A model generated the notes under the pieces. It searched no databases. It worked only from the letters and a program-made list of their open reading frames with translations, and was not told where the DNA came from. DNA of 57,588 bases, from assembly GCA_017447515.1 (NCBI GenBank), contig JAFSNG010000004.1, positions 1 through 57,588 on the forward strand, given 5' to 3'. Below are positions 7,307-15,542 of this stretch, piece after piece (position 1 is the first letter of the stretch; every line of letters begins with the position of its first letter). Position numbers and translations under genes: made by a program. The DNA is from Prevotella sp. Its GTDB lineage: Bacteria > Bacteroidota > Bacteroidia > Bacteroidales > Bacteroidaceae.

Positions 7307-10234
7307 TCAGTATCCAAAGATTTCTTTTGTCGTCAGGCGCTTGATGGGGCCGAGCTGCTCCAAGGCCTTCACGTCGAGTTCCTTCTCATCACCGAGGATA
7401 ATGTAACGGTATTGCTTATTGGACATCATTTGTTTCTCGAAGTCAACGATGTCCTGAAGCTTCAGACCGGGCAGCGCGTTGTAAACCTTCTCGCTGATGT
7501 CGTAGTCGATACCCCTGCGCTTGGCAATGAGATAGTCGCTAATGACGCCGAATTTCGTGACGCGCTGACTGGCAAGCTGTTTCGTAACAGCATCCTTCGC
7601 AATCTGGAAGGCTGTCTCGCTGGCAGGCATCTCGTTCAGGATGACATTGAACTGACTGACAGCATCCACCATCTTGTCGTTCTGGGTGATGATGTAAGTC
7701 TGGTAGAACTCCTTTTCGCCCTTCTTGGACGGCGTGATGTAATAGGCTGCAGCACTGTAGGCCAGACCACGGGCCTCACGCATTTCCTGGAAGACGATAC
7801 CATTCATGCCGCCGCCGTAATACTCGTTGAAGAGGTCTACAACAGCCTCCTGCACAGGATTCCAGTCACGGCCCTCGTTGTGATACATGGCCAAATAGAT
7901 GTTCTTGGCATCATAGGGTGCAATCAGCACTTCGTTCGTCGTTGCCTGCTCACGGACATAAGGTTTACCCTTCGGCACGTCAGCCAGTTTCTTGGCAGTT
8001 TTATGGGTATTGCCTAACATTTTCGAGAGTTCGTCGGGAGTCAGCTTGCCATAATAAAGAACGGTATGCTTCATGTTCGACAGATTGGCCAACAAGTCCA
8101 GCAGTTGCTGGGGATTAGCCTGACGGAGCTGGTCGGCGGTCATCACGTCGCGATTGGAATTATGAGGACCATAAGTAGCGTAGTTTATCAGATAGCTGAA
8201 ATTGGTACGTTGGTCTTTCTTGGCGTCGTCGCGGGCTTTCAGCACCAAATCCACATACTGTTCGTACGATGCTTTGTCAGCCTTTGCATGATGCAACACT
8301 TCCTCCAACAGTTTCAGCGCCTTGGGCATCTGCGACTGAAGGCCGGAAAGCGAGATGTTCAGATTATCGGGATTGACGTTCACCGAATAACTGCAAGCCA
8401 TCTTGTAGAACTGCTGTTTGATCTGCGCTAAAGTGTATTTGTCAGTTCCCACATAGTCGAGATAGTCGGCAGCAATATCGTAACGGTTATCGTCCTGTTG
8501 CCCGAACTCATAGCGGAATACGAGATGGAAGAGATCGTTATCGGTATTCTGTTTATAGACAAGGGGCAAACCCTTATTCACAGCGCCGAGGGTAAGGTCC
8601 TTGCTATAATCAACGAACTTCGGCAGGATGGGCTCCACCTTGCTATTCTGGATGTCCTTCACAAACTGACTCATCAGATCGCGATTGGCAGGGATGGGCG
8701 TGATGGCAGGTTTGTCAATCTTCTTTTGAAGGGTATCAGTACCCTGCTTCTTAAAGACGGTGGCATAGCCGTCGGTGAAGAAACGGTTGGCAAAGGCCAC
8801 AATCTCCGCCTTGGTCATCTTCGCAATACGGTCCATACGATGCGTTTGCTGCTCCCATGTTGTACCGTCGATGAACGAATTCATCATCTGACGCACACGC
8901 CACATGTTATTGTCGAGGGAACGCTGACGCTGCAGTTCCATGTTGTTCACGATACTCGGTAATAGGTCATCAGAGAAACGTCCCTTCTTCAGATTCTCCA
9001 CCTCGCCCAACATCAAGGCACGAACTTCCTCCAACGACTGCTCGGGTTTCGGCATGCCGATGAGCAGGAAAGAGGAATAGTCCTGCAGATCCTGCAGATA
9101 GGCCTGCGCACTCTGAATCTTCATCTGCTGGTTCAGGTTGATATCAATCAGTCCAGCCTTGCCGTTCATAAGCATCGAACTGATGACGCTCAACGTATCG
9201 CACTGGGCATCGGAAGCCTTCTTGCCAAGCCAACCTACAATGACCTCCTCGGCCTGCTGTCCTATAACGGAGGTATCCTTCGGTGCCGTCAACGGCTTCT
9301 GCTCTGGGAATACTGGCTGCGGTACCGTTGCTAGCTGTTTTCCGCTGGCATCTGTTGCCGGTTTCCATAGTCCAAAGTAGCGGTCTATGATGACAATGAC
9401 CTTCTCGGGATCGAAATCGCCAGCCATACAGATAGCCACATTGTTAGGCACATACCACTTATTGAAATAATTCTTGATATTGGTTATCGAGGGGTTCTTC
9501 AAGTGCTCCTGCGTGCCGATAGTGGTCTGAGTGCCATAAGGGTGAGTGGGCGTCAGCAATTTGCCCAGCGCACTCCATACCTTGTCGCCGTCATCGGTCA
9601 GATAGAGGTTATACTCCTCGTAGACGGCCTCCAGTTCAGTATGGAAACCGCGAATCACCATGTGCTGGAAACGGTCACTCTGAATCTTTGCCCAGTTCTC
9701 AACCTCGTTCGACGGGATATCCTCCGTATAGCACGTCACATCGTTCGACGTGAAGGCGTTGGTACCTTCTGCACCGATGGCAGCCATCAGCTTGTCATAC
9801 TCATTGGGAATGAAGTACTGGGCAGCAATCTGCGACACGGAGTCAATCTCGTGATAGGCCTGCTTGCGCGCTTCGGGATCTGTCAGTTTGCGGTAGGCCT
9901 CGTAACGCTGCTCTATTTCGTCGAGCAATGGAGCCTCAGCAGTAGGATTGATGGTGCCAAACTGCTTGGTACCTTTAAACATCAGGTGCTCCAAATAGTG
10001 AGCCAGACCCGTTGTCTCTGCAGGGTCATTTTTCGAACCCGTCCGCACTGCAATATAGGTTTGAATCCTCGGTTTCTCTGCATTCACCGAGAGATACACT
10101 TTCAATCCGTTATCTAACGTGTAGATACGGGTTTTTGTCAAATCCCCATCTACTGTTTCATACTTGTAGTCCTTGGCCTGTGCGTTCATCCCGAGCGCAA
10201 TGAGGCATCCTGTCAGAATGAGTTTGAGTTTCAT
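7307..10234 (-). CDS. Exported M16 (insulinase/pitrilysin) zinc metalloprotease
   Basis: Periplasmic or surface peptidase of the M16 family. The 975 residues begin with a signal peptide (LILTGCLIALGMNAQA). The N-terminal M16 unit carries the inverted zinc motif HYLEH (residues 79-83, HxxEH). Inactive-type M16 repeats follow, including the closing half with GGGMNGIVFQEMREARGLAY. The length fits two-domain pitrilysin-type enzymes. It is 35 bases downstream of the DUF4954 gene and 61 bases upstream of fumarase, both on the same strand. It probably degrades imported or misfolded peptides; the substrate is unknown. Confidence 0.92.
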   Translation of the reverse strand: MKLKLILTGCLIALGMNAQAKDYKYETVDGDLTKTRIYTLDNGLKVYLSVNAEKPRIQTYIAVRTGSKNDPAETTGLAHYLEHLMFKGTKQFGTINPTAEAPLLDEIEQRYEAYRKLTDPEARKQAYHEIDSVSQIAAQYFIPNEYDKLMAAIGAEGTNAFTSNDVTCYTEDIPSNEVENWAKIQSDRFQHMVIRGFHTELEAVYEEYNLYLTDDGDKVWSALGKLLTPTHPYGTQTTIGTQEHLKNPSITNIKNYFNKWYVPNNVAICMAGDFDPEKVIVIIDRYFGLWKPATDASGKQLATVPQPVFPEQKPLTAPKDTSVIGQQAEEVIVGWLGKKASDAQCDTLSVISSMLMNGKAGLIDINLNQQMKIQSAQAYLQDLQDYSSFLLIGMPKPEQSLEEVRALMLGEVENLKKGRFSDDLLPSIVNNMELQRQRSLDNNMWRVRQMMNSFIDGTTWEQQTHRMDRIAKMTKAEIVAFANRFFTDGYATVFKKQGTDTLQKKIDKPAITPIPANRDLMSQFVKDIQNSKVEPILPKFVDYSKDLTLGAVNKGLPLVYKQNTDNDLFHLVFRYEFGQQDDNRYDIAADYLDYVGTDKYTLAQIKQQFYKMACSYSVNVNPDNLNISLSGLQSQMPKALKLLEEVLHHAKADKASYEQYVDLVLKARDDAKKDQRTNFSYLINYATYGPHNSNRDVMTADQLRQANPQQLLDLLANLSNMKHTVLYYGKLTPDELSKMLGNTHKTAKKLADVPKGKPYVREQATTNEVLIAPYDAKNIYLAMYHNEGRDWNPVQEAVVDLFNEYYGGGMNGIVFQEMREARGLAYSAAAYYITPSKKGEKEFYQTYIITQNDKMVDAVSQFNVILNEMPASETAFQIAKDAVTKQLASQRVTKFGVISDYLIAKRRGIDYDISEKVYNALPGLKLQDIVDFEKQMMSNKQYRYIILGDEKELDVKALEQLGPIKRLTTKEIFGY

Positions 10235-10235
10235 A

Positions 10236-10262
10236 AATTCGTGTAATTCGTATAATTCGTTG
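10236..10262 (-). repeat. Nonamer array, unit AATTCGTNN, 3 copies
   Basis: Three 9-base units (10236-10244, 10245-10253, 10254-10262) share AATTCGT. They fill the gap between the DUF4954 gene and the start codon of the M16 protease gene. The AT/CG-centred composition resembles the octamer arrays, but the period is 9. Confidence 0.65.
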
Positions 10263-10269
10263 TTAAAAA

Positions 10270-12129
10270 TCAGTCTTCGTAGTCAATTTCGTGGTCGAGC
10301 TTCGAGATGAAATCATCGTAGACTTCCTGTTCCACATCACCCATGTCGAATTCCTTTTGGGCATCCTTGCGGATTTCGGCAATCCACGCACGGCGAGCCT
10401 TCACGTAGTCCTCGCGAATACGCTGCATCGTCGGCTCTGTCAGCTCGTCGACACCGTAGTAGTCGAGGATGAGTTTGTACGTCCACACCCACTGGTATTT
10501 ACGGTAGTTCGCGTCGATATCGTAGAAGCGCTGCAACACGTCCTGAATACTCTCAATGCTGCCACTCTTGATATCATCAATGAGTCGCTGTTCCTCACTG
10601 GCGGGCAACAGCAGACCGCTGAGGTCTATCCATTCACCCTCTCCCACAGTACTTTCTGGCTTACCCAAGAAGCCGCCCTTGACGGCACGTTTCAACACTG
10701 CACCCATATAGATGCGTAGGGCGATGTCGTAATACTTGATACCCTTCTTTAGCGACGAGGCATTGATGATATACTCTTGGAAGTTGTAGCTCGACACATT
10801 CTTACCACCGGCCTGGCGCAGGTTCTCCAATATCTTCTTACCCTGCACGATTTCGCCTACGGTAAACGGCGACAGCCAGTCGAAGTTGATGACACTCTTG
10901 CGGCACGAGGCAGCACGCTTGTCGCGCTTCGGCCACTTTTTGATATCACGATACAGACCGACAGTGGTGATATTACGTCCAGGTACGATATACATCGTCT
11001 CACCGTATGCCAACAGGTAGGCAAACGGCAGGCACCGCATGTCGGGGTGGTTCATCAACTTACCGAAACAGACACTGAAGGCACCGATTTTTGCAGGCAT
11101 CAGCACGTAGGCTCCCGAGGCTGTCTTCGTACCGCGCTCCAACGTTCCGTAGTGCAACGGTCCCATCTTGTAGGCGTGGTTCGAGAAGTTGGTGTTCGAA
11201 CCGGCATTATAGAACGAGAACTCACCGCCAATCAACAGTGAACTCTTATGGTGAGACGCCGAGAACGGTCCGCAGAAGGCGGCACACGCCTCACCGTTGG
11301 CCATAAACGAATTGGCGAAGAACACGCTGGCCTCGGCCGTAAATCCATTAGTAATCTGGCAGGCTTCACCTACGAAGCAGTCCTGCATCTTCACGGAGTT
11401 GGTAATCGAACAGCCGTTCGAGATAATCGAGTTCTCGCAAATCACGCCTGTGCCGATATATACCGATGCGTCAGCCGACGACAGGATGGTACAGTCCGAA
11501 AGACGTGCGGCACCGTTGATTTCGCAGTCGTCCTTTACCACCGTATTTGTAATCTCTTTCGAATTGATAATCTTCACACCGTTGCCCAGTGTACCGCGTT
11601 CAGGCCGCGAGAAGCGTATCTCCTCGTTGATGAGTCGGATGATGCTGTCCTTCAACTGCTTGTCGTTGAAGTGCTTCACCATGAATGCAGCCAACTGTGA
11701 GTTCAGGTCGTGGAACAGCATTACATTGCCGTCACCCATCTCGTTCAACACACTCACCAAATGGCCTTCGCCGAACGTTGCGCCCTCGGTAGTTTCCATT
11801 GTCGAAACGTTCGATATGTAGCAGTCGTCACCGATGTTGTAGTTGTTGATGAAGTTGCCGATTTTCTCTATCAGACAGTTGTCGCCCACAGTGACGTTTC
11901 GCAACGTGGCGTCGTTGATACCTGCATGTTTCGTAAAACCCTTGGTCACCTCCACCTGCTTCTCGAACACACCCAGACGGATGTCGCCGTAAAATATCAC
12001 TCGGTGGAAGCCGTATGGTGAAAAGTCCTCAGCGACCTTCACGTTGTCCCAACTCTCAGCCCAACAGCTGTTATTCTCTAAGACGTTAATCTCGTCCTGT
12101 GTCAAGTTTCTGTAATCTCTCATAATCAT
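10270..12129 (-). CDS. DUF4954 family protein with left-handed beta-helix repeats
   Basis: Function unknown. The 619 residues contain long runs of hexapeptide-type repeats (for example TNTVVKDDCEINGAARLSDC, later VICENSIISNGCSITNSVK), as in left-handed beta-helix acyl- or nucleotidyl-transferase folds. A mixed C-terminal region follows and ends in an acidic tail (DHEIDYED). No signal peptide, so cytoplasmic. The first ATG (12129) overlaps the hflX stop by one base (TAATG); a second ATG at 12123 is also possible. The overlap suggests translational coupling to hflX. Conserved in Bacteroidales by my recollection of the family. Confidence 0.8.
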   Translation of the reverse strand: MIMRDYRNLTQDEINVLENNSCWAESWDNVKVAEDFSPYGFHRVIFYGDIRLGVFEKQVEVTKGFTKHAGINDATLRNVTVGDNCLIEKIGNFINNYNIGDDCYISNVSTMETTEGATFGEGHLVSVLNEMGDGNVMLFHDLNSQLAAFMVKHFNDKQLKDSIIRLINEEIRFSRPERGTLGNGVKIINSKEITNTVVKDDCEINGAARLSDCTILSSADASVYIGTGVICENSIISNGCSITNSVKMQDCFVGEACQITNGFTAEASVFFANSFMANGEACAAFCGPFSASHHKSSLLIGGEFSFYNAGSNTNFSNHAYKMGPLHYGTLERGTKTASGAYVLMPAKIGAFSVCFGKLMNHPDMRCLPFAYLLAYGETMYIVPGRNITTVGLYRDIKKWPKRDKRAASCRKSVINFDWLSPFTVGEIVQGKKILENLRQAGGKNVSSYNFQEYIINASSLKKGIKYYDIALRIYMGAVLKRAVKGGFLGKPESTVGEGEWIDLSGLLLPASEEQRLIDDIKSGSIESIQDVLQRFYDIDANYRKYQWVWTYKLILDYYGVDELTEPTMQRIREDYVKARRAWIAEIRKDAQKEFDMGDVEQEVYDDFISKLDHEIDYED

Positions 12130-13484
12130 TATTGTATTGGTTCAAAATTATCTTCAATATTATAGAAGAAATCGTTATAAGGATATTTCTGCACGTGCAA
12201 CTCGCGTACCTTTTTATATAGTACCTCGCGCAACTCGTCAATATTCTCTTTGTTCTTCGCTGAAATAAACAGCGGTTCAACAACATACCTCTCACCGCTC
12301 ACCTCTGAGCTCTCACCTCTGGTTTTCGCCATCCAAGTCTTCTTTAACTCCTCCAGTGAGATGTTTTCTCGCGTCGGCTCTGTCAGGTCGTCCTCGTCCT
12401 GCGGCGTCCATGTATAGGCGTCTATCTTGTTGAACACCAGCATCGACGGTTTTTCCGCACAGCCTAAGTCGGCCAACGTCTTTTCCACCACGTTGATTTG
12501 TTCCTCGAAGTCGGGGTGTGAGATATCCACCACGTGCACCAAAAGGTCAGCCTCGCGCACCTCGTCCAGCGTCGACTTAAACGAGTCTACAAGGTCGGTG
12601 GGCAGCTTGCGGATAAATCCTACGGTGTCGGCCAGCAAAAACGGCAGATTGTCTATTACCATCTTCCTCACCGTCGTGTCCAGCGTCGCAAACAGCTTGT
12701 TCTCGGCAAACACGTCGCTCTTCGCCAGCAGGTTCATCATCGTCGATTTACCCACGTTCGTATAGCCCACCAATGCTACGCGAATCAGTCGTCCGCGATT
12801 CTTCCTTTGCGTGGTCTTCTGCTTGTCAATTTCCACTAGACGCTCCTTCAATAGCGAGATACGCTGACGGATGATGCGCTGGTCCATCTCCAACTGCGTC
12901 TCACCAGGGCCGCGAAGACCTACGGAACCCTTGCCGCCACCAGAACCGGAACCGCCGCCCTGTCGTTCCAAGTGTGTCCATAGACGTTGCAGACGGGGCA
13001 ACATATAACGGTACTGCGCCAGCTCCACCTGCGTCTTAGCCTCGGCAGTCTGAGCGCGCATGGCAAAGATGTCGAGAATCAACGACGTTCTGTCCAGTAT
13101 CTTCACCTTTAGTTCATTCTCAATATTACGAATCTGCTTGGCGCTCAGCTCGTCGTCGAAGATAACCATTCCCACGGGCTGTGGTGCCGTACTGCCATCC
13201 TCGGTTTCAGGCTGTCCGGCATCCATCCAGTCGTAATAGGCATCCTCCTGCTGTTTGATATATTGCTTAATTTCTTCGAGCTTACCCTTGCCGACATACG
13301 TCACCTGACTGGGTCCCTGCACCTTCTGCGTAAAGCGCTTCACGGTGACAGCCCCAGCGGTATCGGCCAGAAATTCCAGCTCGTCCAGATATTCTTTCGT
13401 CTTAGCCTCGTCCTGCTGTTGCGTAATAAGTCCCACCAGCACGGCAGTCTCAGCCTTCGCCTCCGAAATGACAAATTCCTTCAT
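12129..13484 (-). CDS. hflX: GTPase HflX
   Basis: Ribosome-associated GTPase that splits stalled or hibernating 70S ribosomes. The 451 residues contain the HflX N-terminal domain, the glycine-rich linker (GGGSGSGGGKGSVGLRGPGE) and a G domain with GYTNVGKS (G1), DTVGF (G3) and NKID (G4). Residues 387-401 are encoded by a heptamer array (12283-12324, sense word GGTGAGA), inserting a low-complexity stretch late in the G domain just before VVEPLFISAKN. The start ATG overlaps the stop of the DUF4923 gene (ATGA), and the 3' end overlaps the DUF4954 start, so the three are one operon. Confidence 0.95.
   Translation of the reverse strand: MKEFVISEAKAETAVLVGLITQQQDEAKTKEYLDELEFLADTAGAVTVKRFTQKVQGPSQVTYVGKGKLEEIKQYIKQQEDAYYDWMDAGQPETEDGSTAPQPVGMVIFDDELSAKQIRNIENELKVKILDRTSLILDIFAMRAQTAEAKTQVELAQYRYMLPRLQRLWTHLERQGGGSGSGGGKGSVGLRGPGETQLEMDQRIIRQRISLLKERLVEIDKQKTTQRKNRGRLIRVALVGYTNVGKSTMMNLLAKSDVFAENKLFATLDTTVRKMVIDNLPFLLADTVGFIRKLPTDLVDSFKSTLDEVREADLLVHVVDISHPDFEEQINVVEKTLADLGCAEKPSMLVFNKIDAYTWTPQDEDDLTEPTRENISLEELKKTWMAKTRGESSEVSGERYVVEPLFISAKNKENIDELREVLYKKVRELHVQKYPYNDFFYNIEDNFEPIQ
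12283..12324 (-). repeat. Heptamer array inside hflX, sense unit GGTGAGA, about 6 copies
   Basis: Plus-strand units starting at 12283, 12290, 12297, 12304, 12311 and 12318 are variants of TCTCACC. The first and last are the weakest. Six units make 42 bases, 14 codons, which keeps the hflX frame. Confidence 0.75.
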
Positions 13485-14179
13485 CTATTATTTTTCTCTT
13501 GCTTCTTGTCTTTTGCTCCACGTTCCTTGCTCCTCGCCCCTTGCTCTTTGTCTCCACTCTTTCTGACCAAGACGAAACCAGCACCGACGCCCTTCAAGGT
13601 CTTCGTCAGCTTGAGCAGCGCATGGTTGGTCTTGCTGTCAGACATGGCTCCCACCGTCTGCAACAGACCCAATACGCGCGAAACATCGACGACTGCCGTC
13701 AGCGTATCGTTCACCATGTGTGTAGTCATGTCGGCTGTCTGCACGTTGTCGATACCCAACAACAGCTTGTCGCCGCCAACCATCCACACACCCTGCTTCT
13801 TTCTGCCTGCCAGCGAACGGACGAACGTGCCGTCCTTACAGAAGGTGAAGATGGTATTCTCCGCTGTCACATTCGCGCGCTCAAAATACTCTTCGAGCAT
13901 CCGTTCCAACTTGTCGTCAACCATGTTGCCGGCAGCTTTCGCCAGGAAATTCCCGCTGGTTATCATCACGGCAGGCTCCAAAAACGTCCACGTGCCAATC
14001 ATCTGCGCTGCCTCGGCCGACTTCTTGGCGAAGGCACCCTTCACGGTGTTGATAGCCTCCTTCACGCTACTGGAATGTAACCCGGCCTTTACGCTGTCAG
14101 TAATTTCCCCGACAGTCTGCGCCCCGGCAGTCATTCCGCCCACCAGCGCCATCAATATCAACACTATTTTCTTCATCAT
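13481..14179 (-). CDS. DUF4923-type exported lipocalin-like protein
   Basis: Function unknown. The 232-residue product starts with a signal peptide (KKIVLILMALVGGMTAGA). It then has a region with IGTWTF and later a beta-rich segment ending near GAGFVLVRKS, in the style of DUF4923. Residues 209-232 are a lysine/glutamate-rich tail encoded almost wholly by a nine-unit heptamer array, so the last 24 residues look acquired. Its stop overlaps the hflX start (ATGA), and a good promoter lies at 14229-14260. It is the first gene of the hflX operon. Confidence 0.7.
   Translation of the reverse strand: MMKKIVLILMALVGGMTAGAQTVGEITDSVKAGLHSSSVKEAINTVKGAFAKKSAEAAQMIGTWTFLEPAVMITSGNFLAKAAGNMVDDKLERMLEEYFERANVTAENTIFTFCKDGTFVRSLAGRKKQGVWMVGGDKLLLGIDNVQTADMTTHMVNDTLTAVVDVSRVLGLLQTVGAMSDSKTNHALLKLTKTLKGVGAGFVLVRKSGDKEQGARSKERGAKDKKQEKNNR
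13492..13554 (-). repeat. Heptamer array in the DUF4923 tail, sense unit AGGAGCA, 9 copies
   Basis: Nine consecutive 7-base units begin at 13492, 13499, 13506, 13513, 13520, 13527, 13534, 13541 and 13548; the plus-strand consensus is TTGCTCC. Total length is 63 bases. Because 3 x 7 = 21, the encoded peptide has a 7-residue period (KEQGARS then KERGAKD then KKQEKNN). Confidence 0.85.
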
Positions 14180-14228
14180 TTCATCATATTATTTTTCAAC
14201 AATTCTACATTTTTTCAACTTAACGCTG

Positions 14229-14260
14229 CGAAGTTACGAAAAAAAGAGCAAAAAAACAAA
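14229..14260 (-). promoter_or_regulatory. Promoter of the DUF4923-hflX-DUF4954 operon
   Basis: On the minus strand TTTG lies at 14257-14260 and TAACTTCG at 14229-14236, with a 20-base spacer. The -7 box has one deviation from TAnnTTTG. It is about 50 bases before the DUF4923 start and divergent from the next promoter. Confidence 0.55.
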
Positions 14261-14398
14261 AGAAAACGCGTATTTCTTTAAAATTTCCTGCAACTGTCAT
14301 TCCTCGGCCAAAAGAGTCTGCTTCTATATGACGGCTGACAGGGCGTTTGCCCGAGAGTTTCTGTTCTTTATGGTCTAATGACAAAATGTGGCAAAAAA

Positions 14399-14430
14399 TT
14401 TGCGTGTTTGCTGAGAATTTGCTATCTTTG
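14399..14430 (+). promoter_or_regulatory. Promoter of the diacylglycerol-kinase-like gene
   Basis: TTTG at 14399-14402, a 20-base spacer, then TATCTTTG at 14423-14430 match the Bacteroidetes pattern. The ATG is at 14452. The 100 bases before it (14262-14398) contain no recognisable gene. Confidence 0.7.
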
Positions 14431-14451
14431 CAACGACTATTCAATTAGACT

Positions 14452-15375
14452 ATGACCAACGAGGGAAGGTGGGGCATCTTGTATTGCCCCAAGGGACGCG
14501 GTTCGAAGCAGCGCGAGAAGCTCCAGCGAGTGCTGGACGAACGGCAGGTGCAGTACGACTTTGTGCAGAGCGAGTCGGCTGACAGTGTGGAGCGTCTGAT
14601 GACGATGCTCATCCATAACGGCTATAAAACGATTGTCATCGTGGGTGGCGACTCGGCACTGAACGATGCCGTGAACTGCCTGATGCAGGAGGAGCAGCAG
14701 GTGCGCAGCGAGATTGCGCTGGGCGTGATTCCGAACGGTGTGATGAACGACTTTGCGCGCTACTGGGGCTTCAGCGAGGGTAACGTGGAACAGACGGTGG
14801 ACTGGCTGAAGGCACACCGCGTGAGGACGATAGACCTGGGGTGTGTGCGTTACGAGAACAAAAAGGGCGAACGGTGTCACCGCTACTTTCTGAACTGCGT
14901 GAACGTGGGACTGATAGCCGACGTGATGAACCTGCGCAGGCAGACGCGCTCGCTGCTGGGTTCGCGGATGCTGGCGTTCGTCGTGTCGATATTCCTGATG
15001 ATATTCCACCGCATGGAGTATAAGATGCGTGTGAGGGTTAATTCGGACGTGGTCGACCGCAAGGTGATGACGATGTGCGTGGGTAGCGGACCAGGTTACG
15101 GCCAGACGCCGAGTGCGGTGCCGTATAACGGTATGCTCGATGTGTCGTTGGTCTATCATACTGAGTTGCTGCAAGTGTTTGCCGGTCTGTGGTTGTTGAT
15201 TACGAATCGTTTCCTGAATCACAAGAGTGTGCACCCCTACCGCACGCGAGAAGTGAAGGTTGAGGAGGCGAAGCACGCGCTGGTGGGTGTGGACGGAAGA
15301 CTGCTGGGCGTGCCGATAGGTGCGTACATGATAACGATAGAACAGGAGGTCATCAACTTCCTGATTCCCGACTAA
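14452..15375 (+). CDS. Diacylglycerol kinase / lipid kinase family protein
   Basis: Member of the DAGK catalytic family (DgkB/YegS-like), which phosphorylates diacylglycerol or a related lipid at the membrane with ATP. The 307 residues have the expected N-terminal fold ending in IVIVGGDSALNDAVN (GGD at 65-67), then VIPNGVMNDFARYWG (usual GTxNDFAR), and a C-terminal beta-rich half with GGxxDVSLV-like GMLDVSLVYH. The nucleotide motif is usually GGDGTxNE; here it reads GGDSALND, three changes at key sites, so activity is not certain. The gene stands alone between two promoters. Confidence 0.82.
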   Translation: MTNEGRWGILYCPKGRGSKQREKLQRVLDERQVQYDFVQSESADSVERLMTMLIHNGYKTIVIVGGDSALNDAVNCLMQEEQQVRSEIALGVIPNGVMNDFARYWGFSEGNVEQTVDWLKAHRVRTIDLGCVRYENKKGERCHRYFLNCVNVGLIADVMNLRRQTRSLLGSRMLAFVVSIFLMIFHRMEYKMRVRVNSDVVDRKVMTMCVGSGPGYGQTPSAVPYNGMLDVSLVYHTELLQVFAGLWLLITNRFLNHKSVHPYRTREVKVEEAKHALVGVDGRLLGVPIGAYMITIEQEVINFLIPD

Positions 15376-15436
15376 AGAAAGCACGGATTTTCGGATTATT
15401 CGACGTGATTAAGTCATCTACGTGTTAACAAATCAT

Positions 15437-15471
15437 AAAGTTCAAACTTCAAAGTTCAAAGTTCAAAGAAA
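15437..15471 (+). repeat. Heptamer array, unit AAAGTTC, 4-5 copies
   Basis: Units start at 15437, 15444, 15451 and 15458, with a decayed fifth at 15465. The second has one change (AAACTTC). The array lies just upstream of the -7 element of the glycogen operon, where the -33 box would be expected. Confidence 0.85.
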
Positions 15472-15477
15472 AATTCG

Positions 15478-15485
15478 TAACTTTG
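15478..15485 (+). promoter_or_regulatory. -7 element of the glycogen operon
   Basis: TAACTTTG matches TAnnTTTG, 57 bases before the debranching enzyme ATG. The region 19-20 bases upstream is occupied by the AAAGTTC array and shows no TTTG. Confidence 0.5.
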
Positions 15486-15542
15486 GAGAAATTTAGAGAT
15501 TCCTAAAACAAAGCAGAATAAAAAACAAACAAAAAGGGACCT

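Noticed and set aside
14262-14398. Possible small gene or RNA in the gap before the diacylglycerol-kinase-like gene
   Set aside because: Open frames there lack start context and similarity to anything I know, and no clear stem-loop structure or conserved RNA motif was seen.
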